Shown here: positions 1 to 6,446 of the stretch, in pieces
Numbering within the stretch: position 1 is the stretch's first letter
Layout of the letters: every line of letters begins with the position of its first letter
Assembly: GCA_900553655.1 (NCBI GenBank)
Contig: USEQ01000059.1
Coordinates: 1 to 7,194, forward strand
DNA from: an uncultured Slackia sp.
GTDB taxonomy: Bacteria; Actinomycetota; Coriobacteriia; Coriobacteriales; Eggerthellaceae
Direction of reading: 5' to 3'
Length of the DNA stretch: 7,194 nucleotides
The notes under the pieces: generated by a model
What the model saw: the letters and a program-made list of their open reading frames with translations, nothing else
Database searches by the model: none
Told to the model about the DNA's origin: nothing
Program-made: the position numbers and the translations under genes

Positions 1-623
1 GTGCCTGCCTCGGGGATGCCGATATGCAGGGGCACCTCGGGAATTGCCTTCGCAAGCATGCGGTAGGTTTTCACCGTGGTCATGACGTCATGGGCCTTCG
101 CGGACACCACCACGTCGTGAAACCCGCGCTCCTCGAAATGGCGCACGTAATCAACCGCGGAAGCCGCAAGCTTCTCGGGCAGCGTGAGGTCTTCACGCGC
201 CTTGAGCCCTTCGTCGAGAGAGCCTGCGTTCACGCCGACGCGAATGGGGATGCCTGCCTCACGAGCAGCCTCGATCACGGCATCGGTTTTCTCCCAGCCG
301 CCAATGTTGCCCGGGTTGATGCGCAGCTTCGCCGCGCCGCGACGGGCCGCCTCGATGGCGATCTGCGCATCAAAGTGAATGTCCGCCACCACGGGAAGGG
401 GGCTTTTCGCACACACCTCCTCGAAGGCGTCCAAGCACGCACGGCGCGGGATGGCCATGCGCACCACCTCGCAACCCGCCTGCGCGAGCGCCTCGATCTG
501 CACGAGGTTGGCCGCCACGTCATCGGCCGGCGCGTTGAGCATGGATTGAACGACGCACGGAGCGCCGCCGCCCATGGGCACATTGCCCACCATGACGCGA
601 CGCGTTTGCTGGTTTGGCTTCAT
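1..623 (-). CDS. ispG: 4-hydroxy-3-methylbut-2-en-1-yl diphosphate synthase (IspG/GcpE), N-terminal part
   Basis: This is the 5' part of ispG; the 3' end lies beyond base 1. IspG is the cytosolic iron-sulfur enzyme that reductively converts methylerythritol cyclodiphosphate to HMBPP, the penultimate step of the MEP isoprenoid pathway. The minus strand reads 207 complete codons. Family hallmarks in order are QSMLNAPADD near residue 26, VRMAIP near 54, VVADIHFD near 78, KLRINPGNIGG near 98, IRVGVNAGSL near 126, and HIGIPEAGT at the window edge. These belong to the TIM-barrel domain. The C-terminal domain with the cluster-binding cysteines is outside the window, so intactness cannot be judged. 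The ATG at 623 follows AGGAAGGGG with a suitable gap. The gene lies 68 bases downstream of the glycosyltransferase stop on the same strand, so co-transcription is possible. Identity is near certain from the motifs. Confidence 0.96.
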   Translation of the reverse strand, partial: MKPNQQTRRVMVGNVPMGGGAPCVVQSMLNAPADDVAANLVQIEALAQAGCEVVRMAIPRRACLDAFEEVCAKSPLPVVADIHFDAQIAIEAARRGAAKLRINPGNIGGWEKTDAVIEAAREAGIPIRVGVNAGSLDEGLKAREDLTLPEKLAASAVDYVRHFEERGFHDVVVSAKAHDVMTTVKTYRMLAKAIPEVPLHIGIPEAG

Positions 624-691
624 GTTGTCAGCCCCTTCCTCTTCTTCGCATCTAATCAGTGTATCCCATGAGATTGCCGCGAAAGAAGACC

Positions 692-2002
692 CTACAGCGC
701 CTCCACGATACGCGCAGTCAAGCCTTCCCAGGAAAGATGCGAAACGTCGAAAGGGCCAGCCTCCAAGCGCATGCACGCCTCGATAGCGTCAGCAAGCCGG
801 TGCTCGAAGGCAGGCAGCTCATCTTCGAACGGCTCGTCGACGGCGCGCATGAGCGGCGGCGCAACGTACACAATCGGCGCGCCGGGCGCATTCGCCTCAA
901 GCCATGAACGAACTCCAGGCAAGTCGGTGGTCACCACCTTGCAACCGCACGCGAGAGCCTCAATTACCACAAGCGGCAACCCCTCGAAAAAAGAAGGCAG
1001 AACGAATATATCCGCGCGCCGATACGCCTGCGCCAAATCCGTCTGCGAAAGCCTGCCGAGAAACGCCACGTCGGAGAGACAACGAGCGGCGCGTGCAACG
1101 ATTCCGGCGTATTCCTCTGGATCGTTGTGACCTCCCGCAAGGCGAAGCCTCAGACGCGACGAGGGACTTTCGCTGCGGCGCGCACCTTCCCGACGCGCCG
1201 TTTCAACAAGGTCGGCCGCTTCCAGAAGCGACGGGACCCCTTTCTTCTTCCAGATTTTTCCTGCATACACGAGCTCGACGGGCACGTTCGCACATACGTC
1301 GGCGCACGTCGAAGCGCCCATGGGCGCATCAGTCGCTCGCGCGGAGGCGGATGCCGAGCGCTCTGATGCGCCGTCGTCGCACGTCTCCGGCTCCCCCGTA
1401 TTGAATATCGACGCGTTGAACCCCGTGCCCACCACATGCACTTGTGCGGGGTCGATCCCATACACGCGCACGATTTCTTCCTTCTGCACCTCGTGCAGGG
1501 CGAACACGCCCGTCAAACGACGCATCGCCGCAACGATGCGGTCTCGCTCAAGGCCGTGCTTGCCCATCTGGCGCAAATCGGTGGAATGGCATACCGCGAA
1601 CACCCGCCGATGCACGAACGTTTCCACCGCCACCGCCGTCGCGAGATAGAGATGGTGGCACAGCACGACATCGGGTCCGAACCCTTCGTCAACTTCTTCG
1701 AACACCCGGGCGAAAGAAGCCGTGAACGCCTCCATCATGGAAGGCGTCATGTCGCAGTAGCGCGTGGCCGGATAGGGCATCTGGTCCGACATACCCGCCA
1801 CATGAAACGGCAGGGCCTCGGTGTCGAAGCGAACGGGACAAAACAGCACGCCCTCCGAAAGATCGGGCGCATCATCGGCGGCAATGCCCGCCACCATCGC
1901 GACATCGTGCCCCGCGGCAACTTGGCAGCGCACCGTTTCCGCCAAATAGACGCCGCTGCCGGTGCTATCGGGTTTTTGGGCGGAGACGTTAAGAATCCTC
2001 AT
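692..2002 (-). CDS. Glycosyltransferase family 4 (GT-B fold)
   Basis: A 436-residue cytosolic or peripheral glycosyltransferase that would transfer a sugar from a nucleotide-activated donor. Acceptor and product cannot be read from the sequence. The N-terminal Rossmann-like domain starts MRILNVSAQKPDSTGSGVYL, with the glycine-rich GSG loop near residue 15. CHSTDLRQMGK follows near 138 and the interdomain signature HVVGTGFNASIF near 189. The C-terminal domain starts VELVYAGKIWKKKG near 242 and carries FEGLPLVVIEALACG near 339. That segment contains the family's E-x7-E motif (about E340 and E348), which contacts the donor. The ATG at 2002 is preferred over an in-frame TTG at 2008, because AAGAGG sits 6 bases before the ATG but would abut the TTG. 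Residues about 202-238 form a low-complexity Ser/Ala/Asp insert in the interdomain linker. There is no signal peptide or clear membrane span. Fold and family are secure; the specific role is unknown. Confidence 0.9.
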   Translation of the reverse strand: MRILNVSAQKPDSTGSGVYLAETVRCQVAAGHDVAMVAGIAADDAPDLSEGVLFCPVRFDTEALPFHVAGMSDQMPYPATRYCDMTPSMMEAFTASFARVFEEVDEGFGPDVVLCHHLYLATAVAVETFVHRRVFAVCHSTDLRQMGKHGLERDRIVAAMRRLTGVFALHEVQKEEIVRVYGIDPAQVHVVGTGFNASIFNTGEPETCDDGASERSASASARATDAPMGASTCADVCANVPVELVYAGKIWKKKGVPSLLEAADLVETARREGARRSESPSSRLRLRLAGGHNDPEEYAGIVARAARCLSDVAFLGRLSQTDLAQAYRRADIFVLPSFFEGLPLVVIEALACGCKVVTTDLPGVRSWLEANAPGAPIVYVAPPLMRAVDEPFEDELPAFEHRLADAIEACMRLEAGPFDVSHLSWEGLTARIVEAL

Positions 2003-2008
2003 ATACAA

Positions 2009-2014
2009 CCTCTT
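2009..2014 (-). promoter_or_regulatory. Ribosome binding site of the glycosyltransferase gene
   Basis: On the minus strand this reads AAGAGG, 6 bases before the ATG at 2002. It decides the start: the upstream in-frame TTG at 2008 would leave no spacing. Confidence 0.65.
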
Positions 2015-2026
2015 GAAAACGCAAGC

Positions 2027-2054
2027 AAAAGCGGCCCCCGCAGGAGCCGCCTTG
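2027..2054 (-). terminator. Intrinsic terminator after the secDF-DUF1292 transcript
   Basis: Read leftward, the minus strand forms GCGGCTCC-TGCG-GGGGCCGC, an 8-bp stem including one G·U pair and a 4-base loop. Flanking AAG/TTT can add up to three more pairs. TTTT follows directly, then a mixed TTGC stretch. It lies 16 bases after the DUF1292 stop. On the plus strand no U tract follows, so it should act leftward only. The short U tract suggests it may be leaky. Its right place next to a stop codon supports the call. It ends only about 12 bases before the glycosyltransferase ribosome binding site. Confidence 0.7.
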
Positions 2055-2070
2055 GCAAAGCGCGATTCGC

Positions 2071-2400
2071 TTACACGAAACGATAGATGTCTTTGGTCGC
2101 CTCGACGAACACGTCATAGACTTCCTGAGCCACGCCTTCGTCGACCAAGAGCTCGAAGCTTGCGGGCTGGCCCTCTTCGTCAAGCTCGGTCACTTCGAGA
2201 ATCAGCACCTCACCGGAAGAACCTGCGGGCAAATCTTCTTCGACCGGGAAGAAGAATCCGTAGCGATGATCATTGTGAAGCACCAGGCCGAGGAATTCCA
2301 GGCTCTCGATATCGCCCTTCTCGTCCTCGAACTGAAAGACGACACCCTCCTCGACGGGAGGAGCGAAATTGGGAGAGCTTCCCTCGCGAATGTCAGCCAT
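2071..2400 (-). CDS. DUF1292 (YrzB-like) domain protein
   Basis: A 109-residue acidic soluble protein of the DUF1292 family, whose function is unknown. The sequence follows the family pattern: a beta strand VVFQFEDEKGDIESLEFLG (residues about 20-38), an aromatic strand HRYGFFFPVEED (about 44-55), then VLILEVTELDEEG (about 65-77), and a C-terminal helix EVYDVFVEATKDIY. About a quarter of residues are Glu or Asp, as is usual in this family. The ATG at 2400 is 2 bases after the secDF stop codon. Its ribosome binding site AGAAGGG (2410-2416) lies inside the Lys-rich secDF tail, so translation is probably coupled to SecDF. In other bacteria DUF1292 genes often sit beside other housekeeping loci, so a direct export role should not be assumed. 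Confidence 0.85.
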   Translation of the reverse strand: MADIREGSSPNFAPPVEEGVVFQFEDEKGDIESLEFLGLVLHNDHRYGFFFPVEEDLPAGSSGEVLILEVTELDEEGQPASFELLVDEGVAQEVYDVFVEATKDIYRFV

Positions 2401-2402
2401 GA

Positions 2403-5015
2403 TTAGTGTCCCTTCTTTTTGTGGTTGTTCTTTTTCTTGGACGAAGACGCCTTGCCGGCCTTCGATGCCGCAGTACCCGAGGAAATCGCGGGCTTCTCAG
2501 AGACGGCAACCGCATCTCCTGCAACAACGGGGGTTTCGTCGACGTTGCCGGCACCAGCTGCCGCAACCTTGCCGGCGGGCAGCTTGTTCAAGAAGAAGCG
2601 CTGCACCTCCGGACCGTACTTCTTCGAAAGCTTCGCGAACTTGTCTTCGCGCGTTTTCCAGATGGCGTACAGCGGCGTTGCGATGGCGATGGACGAATAG
2701 CAGCCGGTGATCAAGCCGATGGTCATGGCGAGCGCGAAGTCCTTCAGCGTTTCGCCGCCGAACAGCAGCATGGCCACGACCGGAATAAGCGACGTGATCG
2801 ACGTGTTCAGAGAACGGATGAGCACCTCGTTGACCGAGTGGTTGGCCATGGTCATAAAGGTGCACTTCACGTTTTCGGCCTTCATGTTCTCATTAATGCG
2901 ATGGAACACGACGACCGTGTCGTAGAGCGAGTAGCCCAGAATGGTAAGCAGCGCGGCGATGGTGTTCGGCGTGACTTCATGACCGAGCAAGGCGTACACG
3001 CCGAAGACGATAATAAGGTCGTGCAGCAGCGCGACAACCGCCGTGATGCCCATCTTGTAGTCGCGGAAGCGAATGGAAATGTAGGCAATGATGAGCGCCA
3101 GCGAAACGAGGAACGCCAGAACCGAGCTCTTGACGACCGATGTGCCCCAGTCGGGACCGATCGTCGTCACCTCGAATCCGTCCGTACTCCATCCGAACGT
3201 GTCGGCGACGTCGTTCGCCACGGCGGTCGCATCTTCGGCAGACGTAGTAGCGGTACGTGCCAGGAATCCTTCTTCGCCGTCGGACGTGGTGGTCTGAATG
3301 ACCGCGTCAGGCTCTCCCGCGTCGGCGAAGGCATCACGCACCTGCTCGATGGTCACGTCGCCCGTGTTATGGAAGGCGATGGACGTGCCGCCCACGAACT
3401 CGATACCGAAGTTGACGCCGCGCACGCCAACGATCACGGCGATTGCGACAACCACCACAGCCGCCGCGGTAAGGAAGTACTTGCGCAGGCCGAGGATATC
3501 GAAATCACGTTTGATGAAGCGACCGCGCAGCTTCTTGCCAGCCTCGACCTCTTTCCCCTCTTCGTAATAAGGAACAGCTTCCTGGGAATCTTTAACGCCC
3601 CAGAAGCCCGGGTGCTTCGCGATAGCACGCGGGGCGAGCAGGCGAATGATCGGCGCTTTGAACAGAAGCATCATGACGATATCGCACAGGATGCCAAGCG
3701 CCAACGTGAGACCGAAGCCCTTGACGGATGCGCTCGCCAGGAAGAACAGCGTCAGCGCGGACACAAGCGTGACCAAGTCGGCATCGATCGACGTCAGGAT
3801 ACCGTGGCGCACGCCAGTGATCGACGCGGCACGAACACTGCGACCCATGCGAATTTCTTCGCGGAAACGCTCGAGCGTCAAGATGGAAGAGTCGGCCGCC
3901 ATGCCGATAGTAAGCACGATGCCGGCAATGCCTGCAAGCGAAAGCGAGAACAGCCCGAAATGAGAAAGCGTGGCGAGGATGCCCAGATACAATGCCGCGA
4001 ACACTGCCATGGCAGCGGCGGTAATCAGACCGAGACCATGGTAGAACAGCAGCAAATACAGCATGACGAGCGCAAGACCGACTCCCGCGACCACAACGCC
4101 CGACGCAAGAGCGTCTTGACCCAAGGTAGGTCCGACGGTCTGACTCTGAGCGAACTCGAAGCTCACAGGCAAAGATCCGGACTCGAGCACGGTCTGCAGC
4201 GACTTCGCCTCATCAAGCGTGTAGCCTCCCGTGATGGAGACGTCGCCATTGGGAATTTCCCCCTGCACGGCGGGCGCGGACTGAACCACTCCGTCAAGAA
4301 TAATGACGATTTTGCCGTTAGTGGGCGCAAGGTCCTTGGTTGCCTGTGCAAACGCAGCAGCACCTTCGCTATTCAACTTGAGGTTGACCGCATAATCGGT
4401 TGCAGCCTCGGAAGCCTGGCCGACCGTTACGCGCTCGATGTCATCACCCGTGACGATGGGCGTGTACGTGCCCTCGTCGACATGCAAGGTGAGCTCTTCC
4501 TCTCCCGTGGGGAACTGGTTGCCCAGAGAGTCAGTCACCGATTGCTGCTGGATGTACCCACCCGTATCGATCTCGTTTTTCACGGTTTCGTCAGTAAACG
4601 AATCAAGGCGCGCAAATTCAAGCTTGCCCGTTTTGCCGATGGTGGCAAGAGCGTCCTCGGTGTCGGACAGCCCGGGAATCTGGACGAGAATCTGATCAGA
4701 GCCCTGCAAGGCGACCGTGGCCTCCGAGGCGCCAAGGGAGTTTACGCGACTCTCGATGACCGCACGAGACTTCTCCATGTCTTCGGCAGAGACAGCAGCA
4801 CCGTCATCGCCCTTTGCCGTAAGCACCACGGAAAGGCCGCCTTGGATATCGAGACCTTGGTTGATCTTCTCTTGGGGAGGCGTGAACATAAACACGGATC
4901 CGAGAACGAGCAACGCCGTAGCAACAATGAGCCAGACATTGCGGCGGTTCACGTGCTGCGACGTCCTTCTCCGCGTAGACGACTTCGTTGAAGCCGGTTT
5001 AGAAGCAGGTTTCAT
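2403..5015 (-). CDS. secDF: Protein translocase subunit SecDF, single-chain SecD-SecF fusion
   Basis: An 870-residue membrane protein that uses the proton motive force to help SecYEG-SecA complete export. It joins SecD (about residues 1-465) and SecF (about 505-790). A basic cytosolic N-terminus precedes membrane span 1 (about 27-45). Then come QGLDIQGGLSVVL (about 53-65), a large extracytoplasmic P1-type domain to about 300, and five spans between about 303 and 465. SecF starts with a span near 512-531 and NFGIEFVGGT near 535, then has a second external domain and five spans (about 630-785). The proton-relay aspartates are present: D375 in GMAADSSIL and D699 in GYSLYDTVVVF. The charged linker (about 470-508) keeps the SecF half in the usual topology. 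The last 80 residues are a low-complexity Ala/Ser/Lys tail ending HKKKGH. The ATG at 5015 follows AAAGGAAG with good spacing. Fused SecDF is known in other bacteria. No yajC is seen beside it. Confidence 0.97.
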   Translation of the reverse strand: MKPASKPASTKSSTRRRTSQHVNRRNVWLIVATALLVLGSVFMFTPPQEKINQGLDIQGGLSVVLTAKGDDGAAVSAEDMEKSRAVIESRVNSLGASEATVALQGSDQILVQIPGLSDTEDALATIGKTGKLEFARLDSFTDETVKNEIDTGGYIQQQSVTDSLGNQFPTGEEELTLHVDEGTYTPIVTGDDIERVTVGQASEAATDYAVNLKLNSEGAAAFAQATKDLAPTNGKIVIILDGVVQSAPAVQGEIPNGDVSITGGYTLDEAKSLQTVLESGSLPVSFEFAQSQTVGPTLGQDALASGVVVAGVGLALVMLYLLLFYHGLGLITAAAMAVFAALYLGILATLSHFGLFSLSLAGIAGIVLTIGMAADSSILTLERFREEIRMGRSVRAASITGVRHGILTSIDADLVTLVSALTLFFLASASVKGFGLTLALGILCDIVMMLLFKAPIIRLLAPRAIAKHPGFWGVKDSQEAVPYYEEGKEVEAGKKLRGRFIKRDFDILGLRKYFLTAAAVVVVAIAVIVGVRGVNFGIEFVGGTSIAFHNTGDVTIEQVRDAFADAGEPDAVIQTTTSDGEEGFLARTATTSAEDATAVANDVADTFGWSTDGFEVTTIGPDWGTSVVKSSVLAFLVSLALIIAYISIRFRDYKMGITAVVALLHDLIIVFGVYALLGHEVTPNTIAALLTILGYSLYDTVVVFHRINENMKAENVKCTFMTMANHSVNEVLIRSLNTSITSLIPVVAMLLFGGETLKDFALAMTIGLITGCYSSIAIATPLYAIWKTREDKFAKLSKKYGPEVQRFFLNKLPAGKVAAAGAGNVDETPVVAGDAVAVSEKPAISSGTAASKAGKASSSKKKNNHKKKGH

Positions 5016-5070
5016 ACTCTTCCTTTGCCATCGCTTCGCGCGGCGACCTCAATGCCGTCTGCGCATTTGT

Positions 5071-5100
5071 CTATAACCTTCGATATTGTGCCATACTCAA
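5071..5100 (-). promoter_or_regulatory. Candidate promoter of secDF
   Basis: On the minus strand TTGAGT (5100-5095) is followed after 18 bases by TTATAG (5076-5071), a fair match to a housekeeping -35/-10 pair. It gives a leader of about 50 bases before the secDF start. It overlaps the plus-strand candidate promoter, so the two may compete. It is a motif match only. Confidence 0.4.
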
Positions 5101-5107
5101 AGATAAT
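5079..5107 (+). promoter_or_regulatory. Candidate promoter of the DNA alkylation repair gene
   Basis: TTCGAT (5079-5084) and GATAAT (5102-5107) are separated by 17 bases. The -10 element is good and the -35 is weak. It would give a leader of about 105 bases before the ATG at 5222. No SOS or other operator was recognised in the leader. Confidence 0.35.
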
Positions 5108-5221
5108 TGCCAGGATTTTCGCAGGAGCGACGTAAAACAGCGCATGGGAAACGGCCGCTCCGCAATCGAAAAGGCAACCGTTGCACGCCACGCAAGGCGT
5201 AGAAGAAGAAAGGGGCTCGCC

Positions 5222-6066
5222 ATGGCACCGACGCAGGAGTTCGAAAGCTTCAACGACGAGGACGCCGCCTGGGGAACGGTTGCTCAAGACGCGGCCGTCG
5301 AAGATAAAACCTTCCAGGACATCGCCGTCCAGAACGTCCGCATGCGGCTTTTCTCTCTTCAAGACCTCGAGTACAAGGAGTTTCATCGCAAGCTCCTGCC
5401 GACGATTGACCCCGACCGCATTATAGGCGTGCGCGTTCCCAGGGTTCGCGCGTTGGCAAAAGAGCTTCACAATACGCCGGAATCGCATGCGTTCCTCGGG
5501 GTGCAGTCCCATCGTTATTTCGAAGAAAACAACCTACACGGGTTCCTCATCGAATGCATGAACAACTTCGACGATGTAGCAGAGGCCCTCGATGAGTTTC
5601 TTCCCCATATCGACAACTGGGCAACCTGCGATTCCATTTCCCCGAAAACGTTCTCGAAGCATCCCGACAAACTGCTCGCAAAATAGACGAGTGGCTTTCT
5701 TCCGATAAGGCCTTCACCGTTCGTTTCGCCATCGGCATACTCATGAAGCATTTTCTTGATGACAGGCTCGAAGAAAGATTCCTAGACATCGTGGCGTCCG
5801 TCGCGCATGAAGGGTGGAGCGACGAAAACGAACAACAAGCCGTAGGCGCCGACGGCAGCACTACGTATGATAACGCCTATTACGTGAACATGATACGCGC
5901 CTGGTATTTCGCAACCGCCTTAGCAAAACAGCCCGATGCGACGCTGCCCTATATCGAGCAGTATCGCCTTGACCAATGGACCCACAACAAGGCCATACGG
6001 AAAGCGATCGAAAGCAGGCGCATCGACCCGGAGCTGAAAGCGCATCTGCGCGCGCTGCGACGTTAG
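5222..6066 (+). pseudogene. AlkD-like DNA alkylation repair protein, interrupted by a -1 frameshift
   Basis: This family consists of HEAT-like-repeat DNA glycosylases that remove bulky or positively charged alkylated bases. The first frame gives 154 residues from the ATG at 5222 (AAAGGGG 6 bases before it) to a TAG at 5684. It contains EFHRKLLPTIDPDRIIGVRVP (about 53-73) and HIDNWATCDSISPKTF, whose Trp133 and Asp137 match the spacing of the active-site Trp/Asp pair known in AlkD. The protein then continues in the -1 frame from 5683 with IDEWLSSDKAFTVRFAIGIL, YYVNMIRAWYFATALAKQ and WTHNKAIRKAIESRRI, to the TAG at 6064. One extra A in the AAAA run at 5680-5683 would restore an uninterrupted 281-residue product. 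The first 40 residues are an extension with no recognised motif; an internal ATG at 5342 would give the family's usual length of about 240 but lacks a ribosome binding site. As written the protein loses its C-terminal half. A sequencing error or ribosomal recoding are alternatives. Confidence 0.85.
5680..5686 (+). other. Frameshift site in the DNA alkylation repair gene
   Basis: The first frame reads CTC GCA AAA TAG. The downstream conserved frame reads AAA ATA GAC GAG TGG, overlapping by one base. The junction is exact: conserved family sequence runs right up to it on both sides. The most economical explanation is loss of one A from a run of five. A lysine tRNA could re-pair perfectly after slipping back one base while the ribosome waits at TAG, but the site is not a classical X-XXY-YYZ heptamer and no strong downstream hairpin is evident. 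Confidence 0.8.
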
Positions 6067-6137
6067 CCAAAGCCCGAATCCGCATCAACGCCTGAAATCA
6101 GACACGTTTTTCGCTGGGTCCAAATAGCTGTTGCAAT

Positions 6138-6182
6138 AAAAAAACGAACCCTCCGAGCTGATAGCCAGCCTCGAAGGGTTCG
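6138..6182 (-). terminator. Strong leftward intrinsic terminator with no obvious upstream gene
   Basis: Read on the minus strand, CGAACCCT pairs with AGGGTTCG (8 bp). One mismatch follows, then three and four further pairs split by a single bulge, with a 5-base loop. Seven T residues come directly after the hairpin (complement of 6138-6144). On the plus strand the U tract is missing. No minus-strand protein gene ends here. It may protect the convergent DNA repair gene from leftward transcription, or be the 3' end of a small RNA. Confidence 0.8.
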
Positions 6183-6300
6183 CAGAAAATGACTGTGGTA
6201 GACCGCAGATGCGCGCATGCGAACACCTGCCGCAGGTCGTCTTCGTGGGAGACTGCGCCGCCGTGGTCGTGCCGCTGAGGAAAGCAGCCTAGAAAAATCG
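6183..6300. other. GC-rich hairpin-dense intergenic block, possible small RNA
   Basis: No convincing reading frame occupies this block. It holds several short inverted repeats: CTGTGG/CCGCAG (6193-6208, with a G·U pair that fits a plus-strand RNA better), ACCTG/CAGGT (6225-6237), GTCT/AGAC (6239-6253) and GCTG/CAGC (6274-6288). GTTCGCA (6178-6184) is complementary to TGCGAAC (6218-6224) and overlaps one arm of the adjacent terminator. If transcribed leftward the product would be roughly 150 bases ending at that terminator. I compared it by eye with RNase P, SRP, 6S RNA and cobalamin riboswitch motifs and found no match. No clear promoter was found for either direction. Confidence 0.25.
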
Positions 6301-6379
6301 AAATAACCTAATGCCAGCAACTCTGCATTTATGACACCACAACATAGCCTGTTATTTTAACGAAACGGTCAGAAAAAAA
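6301..6379. other. AT-rich intergenic stretch, nothing recognised
   Basis: A clearly AT-richer stretch between the hairpin block and the operator/promoter. It contains no reading frame, RNA gene or clear repeat that I can support. It may mark the join between chromosome backbone and accessory DNA. Confidence 0.4.
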
Positions 6380-6418
6380 TACGCCATACCCTATTGCTAT
6401 GCTATACGGTATGGCGTA
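6380..6418. repeat. Perfect 11-bp inverted repeat, candidate operator
   Basis: TACGCCATACC (6380-6390) and GGTATGGCGTA (6408-6418) are exact reverse complements separated by 17 bases, with centres 28 bases apart. The left arm lies just upstream of the -35 element, and the right arm covers most of the spacer end and the first two bases of the -10. This is where a repressor would block the promoter. As RNA it would mostly lie upstream of transcription, so a DNA-binding role is more likely than a transcript hairpin. Confidence 0.75.
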
Positions 6419-6422
6419 CAAT
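6394..6422 (+). promoter_or_regulatory. Promoter of the small-protein operon
   Basis: TTGCTA (6394-6399) and TACAAT (6417-6422) are separated by exactly 17 bases and match the housekeeping sigma factor consensus at four and five of six positions. Transcription would start near 6429, just upstream of the purine-rich ribosome binding site of the first gene. The overlap with the inverted repeat suggests repression. Confidence 0.7.
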
Positions 6423-6446
6423 ATAGACATCGAATGAGGGAAGGGG

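Noticed and set aside
24..671. A 215-codon plus-strand frame antisense to ispG
   Set aside because: The opposite strand gives a clear IspG protein; this frame is a compositional shadow.
1436..2086. A 216-codon plus-strand frame antisense to the glycosyltransferase
   Set aside because: It is His/Arg-rich with no motif, opposite a well-supported GT4 gene.
2406..4991. An 861-codon open frame on the plus strand opposite secDF
   Set aside because: It is exactly antisense to a gene with certain identity, and its His/Arg/Asp-rich translation is typical of the reverse frame of GC-rich codons. It has no domains.
5012..5512. A 166-codon minus-strand frame across the secDF upstream region
   Set aside because: It overlaps the start of the AlkD-like gene and the promoter region, has no family features, and would conflict with both neighbours.
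6183..6300. RNase P, SRP RNA, 6S RNA or cobalamin riboswitch
   Set aside because: Short resemblances such as GAGGAAAG and ACCTGCC occur, but the required motif order and flanking elements are missing.
6063..6320. An 85-codon minus-strand frame over the hairpin block
   Set aside because: It is Arg-rich, runs through the terminator hairpin, and lacks a ribosome binding site or recognisable motif.
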